Positions 1-7,095 of a stretch of 11,982 nt of DNA are shown here, one piece after another. How positions within the stretch are numbered: the stretch's first letter is position 1; every line of letters begins with the position of its first letter. The notes under the pieces are model-generated. The model worked only from the letters and a program-made list of their open reading frames with translations, made no database searches and was not told the DNA's origin. The translations under genes were made by a program, and so were the position numbers. The stretch spans positions 6,581-18,562 of the forward strand of contig MFSY01000018.1 of NCBI GenBank assembly GCA_001785175.1, written 5' to 3'. The DNA comes from Candidatus Muproteobacteria bacterium RIFCSPHIGHO2_01_FULL_65_16. GTDB lineage: Bacteria > Pseudomonadota > Gammaproteobacteria > Acidiferrobacterales > Sulfurifustaceae.

Positions 1-529
1 GCATCGGCGCCAGCCAGTCGCGCGCGCCGCCGGGCTCGCAGATGAGATGGGTCAGCCGGCGCGCGTGATCGCGGATGATCGCCGCCGGAAAGCGCGTGGC
101 GCAGGCGACCGGCAGCGTCGGGTCGCGCGCTATGCCGGCGAGCCGTGGCTCGATCTGCGCCGCCGTCTCGTAACCCAGAAACACGAACCAGCCGCCGGTG
201 AACGGCAACTCATCCCCGCCCGCCGCGCCCACCCGCGCCGCCTCCCGGCGCCAGTCGCGCTCGAAGGCCTCCAGGAAATCACCGCGGCCGTGATCGCCGC
301 CACTGCCCGTAAGCAGGTCCGCAGCCGTGAGCGCGAGCGTCTGCTGTGGAAAGGCGAAGAGGATGTCGTAACGCGCCTGCGCGGCGCCGTGGGCGACGCT
401 CTCCAGCAGATGCGGGTAACGTTCGGGCCGGAGCTGGTGCAGCAGCGTGAGATCGGGAAACGCCGCCAGGGTACAGCCGATACGCCCCGCGGAGAGGAGC
501 GGTGAGTCTTGGGCGCGGCGCGCGCTCAC
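1..529 (-). CDS. pabB: Aminodeoxychorismate synthase component I (PabB), 5' part only
   Basis: PabB aminates chorismate to 4-amino-4-deoxychorismate, using ammonia from PabA, on the way to p-aminobenzoate and folate. Only about 176 N-terminal codons are present and the frame is open to base 1, so the catalytic C-terminal chorismate-binding domain lies outside. The identification rests on the N-terminal lobe: LPFTGGWFVFLGYE at about residues 112-125, then LPVACATRFPAAIIRDH. These resemble the LPFQGG...GLFGYDLGRRFE and LPDMAVGIYDWALIVDH regions of E. coli PabB. The proposed start is GTG at 527-529, inside the end of fabF, where ATGTGA holds both the fabF stop and this start. The 4-base overlap suggests translational coupling, although no good Shine-Dalgarno (SD) sequence is visible. 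A pabB after fabF is known from Xanthomonas-like gammaproteobacteria. TrpE is the related alternative and is less likely here. Confidence 0.8.
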   Translation of the reverse strand, partial: MSARRAQDSPLLSAGRIGCTLAAFPDLTLLHQLRPERYPHLLESVAHGAAQARYDILFAFPQQTLALTAADLLTGSGGDHGRGDFLEAFERDWRREAARVGAAGGDELPFTGGWFVFLGYETAAQIEPRLAGIARDPTLPVACATRFPAAIIRDHARRLTHLICEPGGARDWLAPM

Positions 530-1767
530 ATGAGGCGGCGCAGGATGATGGTGCCGTTCGTGCCGCCGAAGCCGAAGGAGTTGGAGACGGCGACGGCGAT
601 CTTCATCGCGCGCGCGCTCCCCGGGACGTAGTCCAGGTCGCACTCGGGGTCGGGGGTGGTGAGATTGATCGTCGGCGGCGCCACCTGGTGCTGGATCGCG
701 AGCGCCGTGTAGATCGCCTCGACCCCGCCGGCCGCGCCCAGCAGGTGCCCGGTCATGGACTTGGTCGAGCTCACGGCCAGTTTCTTTGCGTGCGCGCCGA
801 AGGCGGTTTTGACCGCGAGCGTCTCGGCGCGGTCGCCGAGCAGCGTGGACGTCCCGTGGGCATTGATATATTGCACCTGCTCCGGGTTGACGCCGGCGTT
901 GCGCATGGCGTTGCGCATGCAGCGCGCGGCGCCCTCCCCGTCCGCCGGCGGGCTGGTCATGTGGTAGGCGTCGCCGCTCATGCCGAAACCGATCAGCTCG
1001 CAGTAGATCCTGGCGCCGCGGCGTTGCGCGTGCTCGTACTCCTCCAGCACCACGATGCCGGCGCCCTCGCCGAGCACAAAGCCGTCGCGGTCCTTGTCCC
1101 ACGGGCGGCTCGCGGTCTCGGGGCTGTCGTTGCGCGTTGAGAGCGCCTTGGCGTTGCCGAAGCCGGCGAGCGCGGTCGGCGTGATGGCGGCCTCGGCGCC
1201 GCCGGCGATCATGACGTCGGCGTCGCCGTACTCGATCAGGCGTCCGGCGTCGCCGACGGCGTGGGTGGCGGTGGCGCAGGCGGTGACCATCGAGAGGTTC
1301 GGCCCCTTGAGGCCGAACATGACCGAGAGATCGCCCGAGATCATGTTGATGATGCACATGGGCACGAAGAACGGCGTCACGCGCCGCGGCCCGCGCTCCT
1401 TGATGGTCAGCGTCATCTCCTCGATGGTGCTGACGCCGCCGATGCCGGCGCCGATGTGGACGCCGATGCGTTCGGCGTTGGCCTCGGTCACCGCCAGCCC
1501 CGAGTCCTTGATGGCTTCGATCGCCGCCGCCATGCCGAGCTGGATGAAGCGGTCCATGCGGCGCGCCTCCTTCTCCGACACGTATTGCGCGGGGTCGAAG
1601 TTCTTCACCTCGCCGGCGATGGCCGAGGGATAGCCGGTGGCGTCGAAATGCGTCACGCGCCCGATGCCGCCCCTGCCCGCGGTGATGTTGCGCCAGTTCT
1701 CGGCGACACCGATGCCCAGCGGGGAAACGATGCCGAGGCCGGTGATAACGACGCGCCGTTTGCTCAA
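526..1767 (-). CDS. fabF: 3-oxoacyl-ACP synthase II (FabF)
   Basis: FabF catalyses the decarboxylative condensation of acyl-ACP with malonyl-ACP in the elongation cycle of type II fatty acid synthesis, and also the cis-unsaturated elongation step controlled by temperature in E. coli. It is a cytoplasmic thiolase-fold enzyme. The 413 residues are full length. The catalytic triad is visible: Cys164 in TACATATH, His304 in NAHGTST and His341 in KSMTGHLLGAAGG, with the glycine-rich SNSFGFGGTNG at 395-405. The start is TTG (1765-1767), preceded by AGAGGG at 1774-1779 with 6 bases of spacing. It follows acpP after 102 bases and its last codons overlap pabB. One oddity is that the usually conserved proline after NAHGTST is leucine (residue 309, codon CTG). 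FabB is the alternative, but the acpP linkage and length favour FabF. Confidence 0.97.
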   Translation of the reverse strand: MSKRRVVITGLGIVSPLGIGVAENWRNITAGRGGIGRVTHFDATGYPSAIAGEVKNFDPAQYVSEKEARRMDRFIQLGMAAAIEAIKDSGLAVTEANAERIGVHIGAGIGGVSTIEEMTLTIKERGPRRVTPFFVPMCIINMISGDLSVMFGLKGPNLSMVTACATATHAVGDAGRLIEYGDADVMIAGGAEAAITPTALAGFGNAKALSTRNDSPETASRPWDKDRDGFVLGEGAGIVVLEEYEHAQRRGARIYCELIGFGMSGDAYHMTSPPADGEGAARCMRNAMRNAGVNPEQVQYINAHGTSTLLGDRAETLAVKTAFGAHAKKLAVSSTKSMTGHLLGAAGGVEAIYTALAIQHQVAPPTINLTTPDPECDLDYVPGSARAMKIAVAVSNSFGFGGTNGTIILRRLM

Positions 1768-1822
1768 GCCACGCCCTCTTGTGTGCGATCCGGGATGAAT
1801 CTTCCGCCCCTCAAAACCAAGA

Positions 1823-1850
1823 GGCCGCCGCCACGCGGGTGACGACGGCC
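1823..1850 (-). promoter_or_regulatory. RNA hairpin between acpP and fabF, possible attenuator
   Basis: On the minus-strand transcript, 10 bases at 1841-1850 pair along their full length with 10 bases at 1823-1832 around an 8-base loop. Eight pairs are Watson-Crick and two are G-U. The plus-strand RNA would instead have two A-C mismatches, so the structure favours the direction in which acpP and fabF are transcribed. The hairpin starts about 20 bases after the acpP stop and is followed by a short U-rich patch (UUGGUUUUG) rather than a clean U run. It could be a leaky terminator, or a 3' stabiliser letting acpP mRNA outnumber fabF mRNA. The structure is seen in the sequence; the role is inferred. 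Confidence 0.5.
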
Positions 1851-1869
1851 CCTTCGCGGCGGGCGAAAA

Positions 1870-2106
1870 TCAGTTCGAATGCGAATTGATGTATTCGATG
1901 GCTTGCTGCACGGTGGTGATCTTTTCCGCTTCCTCGTCGGGAATTTCGCAATCGAATTCCTCTTCCAGGGCCATGACCAGCTCCACCGTGTCCAGTGAGT
2001 CCGCGCCCAGGTCGTCCACGAAGGAGGCGCTCGATTTGACATCGTTCTCGTTGACGCCCAATTGCTCCACCACTATTTTCTTGACGCGCTCTTCGACACT
2101 GCTCAT
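1870..2106 (-). CDS. acpP: Acyl carrier protein (AcpP)
   Basis: AcpP carries growing acyl chains as thioesters on a 4'-phosphopantetheine arm, shuttling them between FabD, FabH, FabG, FabF and the acyltransferases that include PlsX. It is 78 residues, acidic and helical, the normal size. The attachment site is Ser37 in the GADSLD motif, and helix II ([14 protein letters not shown]) is typical. The ATG at 2104-2106 is chosen because it gives the canonical N terminus ([12 protein letters not shown]) and is preceded by a strong GGAGG with about 11 bases of spacing. The same frame is open upstream, but that extension is arginine-rich and unlike any ACP. A likely -10 box (TATGAT) lies about 25 bases upstream, so this gene may have its own promoter, as expected for so abundant a protein. 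Confidence 0.98.
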   Translation of the reverse strand: MSSVEERVKKIVVEQLGVNENDVKSSASFVDDLGADSLDTVELVMALEEEFDCEIPDEEAEKITTVQQAIEYINSHSN

Positions 2107-2130
2107 AGGTGCTTTTTCCTCCAAGAATTG

Positions 2131-2136
2131 ATCATA
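2131..2136 (-). promoter_or_regulatory. Possible -10 box of an acpP promoter
   Basis: TATGAT on the minus strand matches the sigma-70 -10 consensus at 5 of 6 positions and would start transcription near 2124, giving a leader of about 18 bases that contains the GGAGG site of acpP. No good -35 box sits at 16-18 bases; a TTAACT lies about 20 bases upstream, which is long. The fabG-acpP gap (2107-2259, 153 bases) holds no gene. Only weak GC-rich stems follow the fabG stop and no clear terminator is visible. Confidence 0.35.
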
Positions 2137-2259
2137 CCGGCCTTTCGCGGGCGCATAGTTAACACCATTTGCCCGGGATCGTCCAGCCGCGCGGCGAACC
2201 CGCCCAAAACGCGGCGGATACGGCATTTTTCCGTCGCCGCGGCGCGCTCCAAGCTCCGC

Positions 2260-3003
2260 CTAGCCCATGTACATGCCGCCGTTCACGTGCAGGGTCGTGC
2301 CGGTGATGTAGGCCGCCTGCGGCGAGGCGAGAAAGGCCACGGCGTGGGCGATGTCCTGCACCAGTCCCAGCCGCCCGAGCGGAATCAGTTTGAGCAGCCC
2401 GTCCCTGGCTTCTTGCGGCAACGCGCGCGTCATGTCGGTGTCAATGAAGCCGGGCGCGACGGCGTTGACGGTGATGTTGCGGCTGCCGATTTCACGCGCG
2501 AGCGCGCGGGTGAAGCCGATGATGCCGGCCTTGGCGGCGGCGTAATTGGTCTGGCCGGGATTGCCGGTCGCGCTGACCACGGAGCTGACGCTGATGATCC
2601 GGCCCTTGCGCGCCCTGGTCATCGGGCGCAGGCAGGCCTTGGTCATCCGGTAGACGGACTTGAGATTGGTGTCCATGACCGTGTCCCACTGCTCCTCCGT
2701 CATGCGCAGCAACAGGTCGTCGCGCGTGATGCCGGCGTTGTTGACCAGTATCGTAGGCGATCCCACGGATTTTTCCAGGTCGGCGATCACATTCTCGATC
2801 ACGGCCGGATCGGTGACGTTCAGCACCACGCCGCGGCCTTTTATGTTGTTTTCTTTCAGGGCGTTGCCGATTCTTTCCGCGCCCTCGCTCGCGGTCGCCG
2901 TGCCGACGACCGTCGCGCCCCGGCGCCCCAGCTCCAGAGCGATGGCGGTGCCGATGCCGCGGCTGGCGCCGGTCACGAGGGCGATTTCACCATTCAATGA
3001 CAC
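2260..3003 (-). CDS. fabG: 3-oxoacyl-ACP reductase (FabG)
   Basis: FabG reduces 3-oxoacyl-ACP to (R)-3-hydroxyacyl-ACP with NADPH, the first reduction of the elongation cycle. It is a cytoplasmic short-chain dehydrogenase, normally a tetramer. The 247 residues match the usual length (E. coli 244). Visible features are the Rossmann glycine motif TGASRGIG at 11-18, NNAG at 88-91, and the catalytic set Asn113, Ser141, Tyr154 and Lys158 (NYAAAKAG). The C terminus HVNGGMYMG is typical. The start is GTG at 3001-3003, giving MSLNGEIALVTGASRG. That start and its SD lie inside a 20-bp tandem duplication, so a second identical GTG occurs 20 bases upstream in another frame. The gene lies 97 bases after fabD and 153 bases before acpP. 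Confidence 0.97.
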   Translation of the reverse strand: MSLNGEIALVTGASRGIGTAIALELGRRGATVVGTATASEGAERIGNALKENNIKGRGVVLNVTDPAVIENVIADLEKSVGSPTILVNNAGITRDDLLLRMTEEQWDTVMDTNLKSVYRMTKACLRPMTRARKGRIISVSSVVSATGNPGQTNYAAAKAGIIGFTRALAREIGSRNITVNAVAPGFIDTDMTRALPQEARDGLLKLIPLGRLGLVQDIAHAVAFLASPQAAYITGTTLHVNGGMYMG

Positions 3004-3035
3004 GGTTCTTCTCTCAATGACACGGTTCTTCTCTC
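2994..3035 (-). repeat. 20-bp tandem duplication over the fabG start, with an overlapping 9-codon ORF
   Basis: Two perfect 20-bp copies lie at 2994-3013 and 3014-3033, and the identity runs 2 bases further. Each copy holds an SD-like GAGAAG, the GTG start and the next codons TCA TTG. Because 20 is not a multiple of 3, the upstream GTG (3021-3023) opens a different frame of nine codons (encoding MSLREEPCH) that ends at TGA 2994-2996, just inside fabG. Only the upstream copy is preceded by a complete GGAG, so the better ribosome site points at the short ORF rather than at fabG. Confidence 0.9.
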
Positions 3036-3080
3036 CAAAGTATTTGGCGTTGTTCTTGCCGCCGAGGCGCGAGAAGCTGG

Positions 3081-3103
3081 ATCAGCTATTAAGCTATCAG
3101 CTA
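3081..3103 (-). repeat. Short quasi-tandem repeat at the fabD stop codon
   Basis: On the minus strand TAGCTGAT occurs twice, 15 bases apart (3096-3103 and 3081-3088), with a related AGCTTAA between, giving a rough 8-base period. The first copy begins with the TAG stop of fabD. The run is short and could be chance or a remnant of a longer repeat. Confidence 0.45.
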
Positions 3104-4039
3104 ACCGCCAGCGGCTTTATTCAGCGCTTCCGCGAGTGTCGCCGGATCGTACACCGGCAGTGTCACGGCGCGCTTGTCTATGCGCCGGTTCAGGCCCGCG
3201 AGCACCCTCCCGGGCCCGCATTCTACCAGCTCGTCCACGCCCGCGGCGGTGAATTTCTGGATCGTCTCGACCCAGCGCACGGGCGATTCGATCTGGCGCA
3301 CGAGGGCGTCGCGTATGGCCTGCGGATCGGTCTCGGCCTGCACGTGGACGTTGTGCACCACGGGAATTTTCGGCGCCCGGATCGCCACCGCGCGCAGGCG
3401 CTGCGCCATGCGCTCGGCCGCCGGGCGCATCAACGAACAGTGCGACGGAACGCTGACCGGCAGCGCCACGGCGCGCTTGGCGCCGGCGTCCGCGGCCAGC
3501 GCCACGGCGCGGCCGACCGCCGCCGCCGTTCCCGCTATGACCACCTGGCCGGGTGAATTGAAATTGACCGGCGCCAGGACCTCGCCGTGCGCGGCCCGCT
3601 CGCACAGGCGCCGCACCGCGTCGTCATCCAGCCCCAGGATCGCCGCCATGCCGCCGCGCCCGGCGGGCACCGCCTCCTGCATGAAGCGGCCGCGATCCGC
3701 CACCAGTTTTATTCCGTCGCCGAACGCCAACCCCTCGGCGCAGACCAGCGCGCTGTACTCGCCCAGGCTGTGGCCGGCCATGATGACCGGCGCGGGCCCG
3801 CCGCGCGCGCGCCACACGCGCCACACCGCCACGCCGGCGGCGAGCATCGCGGGCTGCGTGACCTCGGTCTGGTTGAGCCGCTCCTCCGGCCCGTGTTCGA
3901 CAATCCGCCACAGATCGTAGCCGAGCGCCGCCGACGCCTCGGCGAAGGTCTCCTTGACGGCCGGATGGTCCGCGGCGAGCGCGTTCAGCATGCCCACCGC
4001 CTGCGAGCCCTGCCCGGGAAATACGAACGCAAGTGTCAT
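3101..4039 (-). CDS. fabD: Malonyl-CoA:ACP transacylase (FabD)
   Basis: FabD moves malonyl from CoA to the pantetheine arm of ACP, supplying the extender unit used by FabH and FabF. The 312 residues match the family (E. coli 309). The oxyanion-region motif FPGQGSQ is at 7-13, the nucleophile Ser91 is in GHSLGEYSAL, Arg116 (DRGRFMQ) binds the malonyl carboxylate, and His200 (VPSHCSLM) completes the Ser-His pair. NSPGQVVIAG at 161-170 is also typical. The ATG at 4037-4039 gives the standard MTLAFVFPGQGSQ start, but the bases before it contain no good SD. A palindromic repeat element ends 16 bases upstream, separating this gene from fabH. The stop TAG begins a small TAGCTGAT repeat. Confidence 0.97.
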   Translation of the reverse strand: MTLAFVFPGQGSQAVGMLNALAADHPAVKETFAEASAALGYDLWRIVEHGPEERLNQTEVTQPAMLAAGVAVWRVWRARGGPAPVIMAGHSLGEYSALVCAEGLAFGDGIKLVADRGRFMQEAVPAGRGGMAAILGLDDDAVRRLCERAAHGEVLAPVNFNSPGQVVIAGTAAAVGRAVALAADAGAKRAVALPVSVPSHCSLMRPAAERMAQRLRAVAIRAPKIPVVHNVHVQAETDPQAIRDALVRQIESPVRWVETIQKFTAAGVDELVECGPGRVLAGLNRRIDKRAVTLPVYDPATLAEALNKAAGG

Positions 4040-4055
4040 AATGTTTCGAGGGTTA

Positions 4056-4166
4056 TATGATTATTTGACGCAAAGGCGCAAAGAAAACCGAACGGCGCTA
4101 CGCGCCGAAAATCTAAAAACTCTTATTTTTCTTTGCGCCTTTGCGTCTTTGCGTCAGAAATTCATA
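4056..4166. repeat. Palindromic intergenic element, family A copy 1
   Basis: The core, 4066-4156 (91 bp), starts with TGACGCAAAG and ends with its inverse. The left arm has one further RCGCAAAG unit and the right arm has two. A central hairpin, CGGCGC TAC GCGCCG, is followed by AAAAT and an AAAAACTCTTA stretch. Ten more bases at each end match the other copies (TATGAWNNTY consensus), giving 4056-4166. The right end abuts the fabH stop codon at 4167-4169. The element takes up nearly all of the fabH-fabD gap and has the same orientation as copy 2. No target-site duplication is evident. Confidence 0.9.
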
Positions 4167-5135
4167 TCAATACTTAAGCAGCACCGAGCCCCACGTGAAC
4201 CCGCCGCCGAAGGCCTCCATCAGCACGGTCTCGCCGCGCTTGATGCGGCCGTCGCGCACCGCCTCGTCGAAGGCGAGCGGGATCGAGGCCGCGGAGGTGT
4301 TGCCGTGGCGCTCCACGGTGAGCACCACGCGCTCCATCGGCAGATCGAGCTTCCTGGCGGTGGCGGCGATGATGCGGATGTTCGCCTGATGCGGCACGAG
4401 CCACTTGATGTCGGCCTTCTGCATGTGGTTCGCCGCGAGCGTCTCGTCCACGATGCGCCCGAGGGTGTTGACCGCGACCTTGAACACCTCGCCGCCCTCC
4501 ATGTTGAGATGCGCCTGGCCCTTCGTCACCTTGTCGTAGCCCTGGGAGATGCCGGCCGGGACGGTGAGCAGGTCCTTGTACCGGCCGTCGGCGTGCAGAT
4601 GCGTCGAGACGATGCCGGGCGCGTCGGCGGCGGTGAGCACCACCGCGCCGGCGCCGTCGCCGAAGAGCACGCAGGTCGCGCGGTCGGTCCAGTCAATAAT
4701 GCGCGACAGCGTCTCGCTGCCCACGATCAGGGCGCAGCGCGCCGACCCCGTGTGGATGAACTTGTCGGCGATGGCCAGGGCGTAGATGAAGCCGGTGCAC
4801 ACCGCCTGCACGTCGAAGGCGGGACAGCCGTGGATGCCGAGCCGGTCCTGCAGCAGGCAGGCGGTGCTGGGAAACACGCGGTCGGGGGTCGTGGTCGCAA
4901 GGACGATGAGATCAATGTCCTGCGGTGTGACGCCCGCGGCCTGGATCGCCCGGCGCGCGGCGTGTTCGGCCATGTTGCCGGTGGTCTCGCCGTCGGCGGC
5001 GATGTGGCGCTCGCGAATTCCGGTGCGCTCGACGATCCACGCGTCCGTGGTGTCAACCATCTTCTCCAACTCGGCGTTGGTCAGGACCTTCTGCGGCAGG
5101 TAGCCGCCGGTGCCGGCGATACGCGCGAAACTCAC
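4167..5135 (-). CDS. fabH: 3-oxoacyl-ACP synthase III (FabH)
   Basis: FabH starts fatty acid synthesis by condensing acetyl-CoA (or another short acyl-CoA) with malonyl-ACP, and so helps set chain initiation rate and branched or straight chain type. The 322 residues are of normal length. The catalytic triad is visible: Cys113 in DVQAVCTGF, His249 in VPHQANIRI and Asn279 in [10 protein letters not shown]. The conserved [20 protein letters not shown] region (137-152) and the terminal [13 protein letters not shown] are present. The start is GTG at 5133-5135, overlapping the plsX TGA by 4 bases (GTGA), which points to coupled translation. The N terminus [14 protein letters not shown] fits the family. 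Its stop directly abuts a palindromic repeat element. Acyl-chain preference cannot be read from the sequence. Confidence 0.97.
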   Translation of the reverse strand: MSFARIAGTGGYLPQKVLTNAELEKMVDTTDAWIVERTGIRERHIAADGETTGNMAEHAARRAIQAAGVTPQDIDLIVLATTTPDRVFPSTACLLQDRLGIHGCPAFDVQAVCTGFIYALAIADKFIHTGSARCALIVGSETLSRIIDWTDRATCVLFGDGAGAVVLTAADAPGIVSTHLHADGRYKDLLTVPAGISQGYDKVTKGQAHLNMEGGEVFKVAVNTLGRIVDETLAANHMQKADIKWLVPHQANIRIIAATARKLDLPMERVVLTVERHGNTSAASIPLAFDEAVRDGRIKRGETVLMEAFGGGFTWGSVLLKY

Positions 5136-6151
5136 GCCGGCTGCCCCTGCCCGTGCAGGGCGGCGAGTTCCGCGCCGATCCGCTGCGGCACGCGGTTGCG
5201 CACCTCGCTCAGCGCCTCCAGGATCGCGAATTCGAACGCCAGGGCGTCGGCGCCGCCGTGGCTCTTGATGACCGTGCCGTTCAGCCCGGCGAACGTGGCG
5301 CCGTTGTAGCGCCGGTGATCCACGCGCCGGCGGAAGGCGCGCAGCACCGGCAGCGCCACCAGGGCCGCGAGGCGCGTGAACAGGTTGCGCTGGAATTCCT
5401 GCTTCATGAAATGGGAGATCATCTGCGCCAGCCCCTCGCTGGCCTTCAGCGCCACGTTGCCGACGAAACCGTCGCAGACGATGACGTCCATGTCGCCGGT
5501 GAAGATCGCGTCGCCCTCGACGTAGCCGCAGTAGTTCAGGTGGCTCGCGCGCAACAACACGGCGGCCTTCTTCACCACCTCGTTGCCCTTGATCTCCTCC
5601 GCGCCGACGTTGAGCAACGCGACGCGCGGCCGCTCCTTGCCCTCGGTGGCGCTGACCAGGATCGAGCCCATGATGGCGAACTGCAGCAGTTGCTCCGGGG
5701 TGCAGTCCACGTTGGCGCCGAGATCGAGGACGTGCATATGTCCGCGGATCGTGGGCAGCGTGGTGACGATGGCCGGCCGGTCTATGCCCGGCAGGGTCTT
5801 GAGCACGAAGCGCGCCGTGGCCATCAGCGCCCCGGTGTTGCCGGCGGAGACGGCGGCGTCCGCCGCTCCCTCCTTGACCAGGTTGACGGCCACGCGCATG
5901 GAGGAATCCTTCTTGCCGCGCAGCGCCTGGGCCGGGGGCTCGTCCATCTCCACCACCTCCCCGGCGTGCCGGATGACGAGGCGCTCGCTCTCCGCCGCGT
6001 TATGGCGCGCCAGCTCCTGCGCCAGGCGTTCCCGGCGCCCGACCAGGATCAGCTTCAGCTCGGGTTGCTTGTCGAGGATCGCCAGCGCCGCGGGCACGGT
6101 GACGCTCGCGCCGTGATCGCCCCCCATGGCGTCGAGGGCAATTGTGATCAA
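5132..6151 (-). CDS. plsX: Phosphate acyltransferase (PlsX)
   Basis: PlsX converts acyl-ACP and phosphate to acyl phosphate, the acyl donor used by PlsY to make lysophosphatidic acid. It therefore joins the fatty acid genes downstream to phospholipid synthesis, acting as a peripheral membrane protein. The 339 residues match the family. Typical segments are [11 protein letters not shown] at 6-16, [15 protein letters not shown] at 101-115, LDLGANVDC at 142-150 and [15 protein letters not shown] at 226-240. The start is TTG at 6149-6151, supported by AAAGGA at 6159-6164 with 7 bases of spacing and by the canonical [13 protein letters not shown] terminus. The nearest downstream ATG would remove the conserved first strand. 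It begins 38 bases after rpmF and overlaps fabH by 4 bases. Confidence 0.96.
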   Translation of the reverse strand: MITIALDAMGGDHGASVTVPAALAILDKQPELKLILVGRRERLAQELARHNAAESERLVIRHAGEVVEMDEPPAQALRGKKDSSMRVAVNLVKEGAADAAVSAGNTGALMATARFVLKTLPGIDRPAIVTTLPTIRGHMHVLDLGANVDCTPEQLLQFAIMGSILVSATEGKERPRVALLNVGAEEIKGNEVVKKAAVLLRASHLNYCGYVEGDAIFTGDMDVIVCDGFVGNVALKASEGLAQMISHFMKQEFQRNLFTRLAALVALPVLRAFRRRVDHRRYNGATFAGLNGTVIKSHGGADALAFEFAILEALSEVRNRVPQRIGAELAALHGQGQPA

Positions 6152-6158
6152 GGTTTGA

Positions 6159-6164
6159 TCCTTT
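6159..6164 (-). promoter_or_regulatory. Ribosome binding site fixing the plsX TTG start
   Basis: AAAGGA on the minus strand lies 7 bases before the TTG at 6149-6151. With no upstream in-frame ATG giving the family N terminus, this site decides the start. Confidence 0.7.
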
Positions 6165-6189
6165 AACCCGTTTTCACCGGGGATTGAGG

Positions 6190-6369
6190 TTACTCGGACT
6201 TGGTCTCTATGACCTTGCGCCCGCGGTAATAACCGTCGGCACTGACATGATGGCGGCGATGGGTCTCGCCGCTGGTCTTGTCTATGGCCAGCGTGGGCTT
6301 CTTCAGCGCGTCATGCGAGCGGCGCATGCCGCGGCGCGAAGGTGGAACTCGGCTTTTCTGGACCGCCAT
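6190..6369 (-). CDS. rpmF: 50S ribosomal protein bL32
   Basis: This 59-codon gene encodes bL32, a small basic protein of the large ribosomal subunit near the peptide exit region. The translation begins [20 protein letters not shown] and ends [14 protein letters not shown], closely following E. coli L32 (57 residues), including [12 protein letters not shown] and the KTSGE...HH...[11 protein letters not shown] pattern. It has no cysteines, so it is the zinc-free form. The ATG at 6367-6369 is preceded by GAGGA with about 6 bases of spacing. The yceD-rpmF-plsX order is conserved in proteobacteria and links ribosome production to lipid synthesis. Here a palindromic repeat element separates it from yceD, its right-hand neighbour. 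Confidence 0.97.
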   Translation of the reverse strand: MAVQKSRVPPSRRGMRRSHDALKKPTLAIDKTSGETHRRHHVSADGYYRGRKVIETKSE

Positions 6370-6400
6370 GGTGTTTCCTCGTCGTGAATAATACGGATAT

Positions 6401-6555
6401 TAGAACCTATCTCAAGATATTTTAACCGCGGATTAACGCGGATTTATTTCCAGGGATGAACGCAGATATACGAAGAATTCATGCGATATATCCGCATTTA
6501 TCGCTTTATTGATCTGCGTTCATCTGCGGTTCGGGTGCTTTTGAGACAGCTTCTA
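6401..6555. repeat. Palindromic intergenic element, family B
   Basis: This 155-bp imperfect palindrome fills the gap between yceD and rpmF. The outer ends are inverted repeats: TAGAACCTATCTCAA at 6401-6415 and TAGAAGCTGTCTCAA read inward from 6555, matching at 13 of 15. The inner arms (6424-6531) are built from a 10-bp unit of the form NAACGCRGAT: AACCGCGGAT TAACGCGGAT on the left and AACCGCAGAT GAACGCAGAT from the right, with a further degenerate unit in each arm nearer the centre around GAATTC. The first three bases of the right end are the TAG stop of yceD. It shares no sequence with family A. Confidence 0.8.
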
Positions 6556-7086
6556 CTTGTCGCCGCGTTTCAGTCCGTCCAGCACCGCGAACGGCTTGGG
6601 CCGGGTCCGAACCCCATCCCGGGCCGTATCCGCGCGTGGGACGCCGACCGCGCGCCCCGCGCCCGGGCAGGCGCCGGCGGCGTGCGCCGTGAACATTGGC
6701 AGCGCCAACAACAGTTCGTCTTCCACCAGATCGCTCAAGGCCACCGGCTGGTCCGCGATCAGTGTCTCCATCTCCGGGGAGAACGCCGCGGGGTCTTCGC
6801 CCGCGCGCAGGAGCACCAGCCGCGGCTCGGCCCGGAGCTCGAGCTCCATCTCCTCCAGGCAGCGCTGGCACCTCACGCGCACGCACGCGCTCAGATTGCC
6901 GGTCATTTCATACAGATCCCGGGCCGCGCCGCGCTCGAACCGCAGATCAACCGCGACGCGTTCCGTGTCGTCCCGGCACATCGCGGCCAGGCGCCGCATG
7001 GCCTTGAGTGGGAGCCGGCCGCGCAGGCGCGCCCCCTTCTCGGCCAGCTGGAGCGGAATGACGATCGCCGGCAGGCTGCCAGACAT
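6553..7086 (-). CDS. yceD: DUF177 protein YceD, 23S rRNA accumulation protein
   Basis: YceD is needed for normal 23S rRNA and 50S accumulation in E. coli; its chemistry is unknown. The 177 residues match the family (E. coli 173). The CQRCLEEM motif (Cys73, Cys76) corresponds to the ECQRC of E. coli YceD. VEDELLLALPM at 121-131 and the C-terminal KPFAVLDGLKR also match the family's VEDEIILALPV and NPFAVLASLKR. A further Cys140 lies after HAAGA, near the family's third cysteine. The ATG at 7084-7086 gives the expected N terminus, but has no SD. It lies only 9 bases after a near-consensus -10 box, so the message is probably leaderless or nearly so. The stop is supplied by a palindromic element. 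Its neighbour rpmF is the classic partner. Confidence 0.92.
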   Translation of the reverse strand: MSGSLPAIVIPLQLAEKGARLRGRLPLKAMRRLAAMCRDDTERVAVDLRFERGAARDLYEMTGNLSACVRVRCQRCLEEMELELRAEPRLVLLRAGEDPAAFSPEMETLIADQPVALSDLVEDELLLALPMFTAHAAGACPGAGRAVGVPRADTARDGVRTRPKPFAVLDGLKRGDK

Positions 7087-7095
7087 AGGGCGCGC

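Noticed and set aside
47..505. A 152-codon plus-strand open frame at the left edge
   Set aside because: It is the shadow of pabB on the other strand, which shows PabB-like N-terminal sequence.
2107..2226. A 40-residue N-terminal extension of AcpP
   Set aside because: ACPs start at the chosen ATG with a strong GGAGG; the extension is arginine-rich and unlike any ACP.
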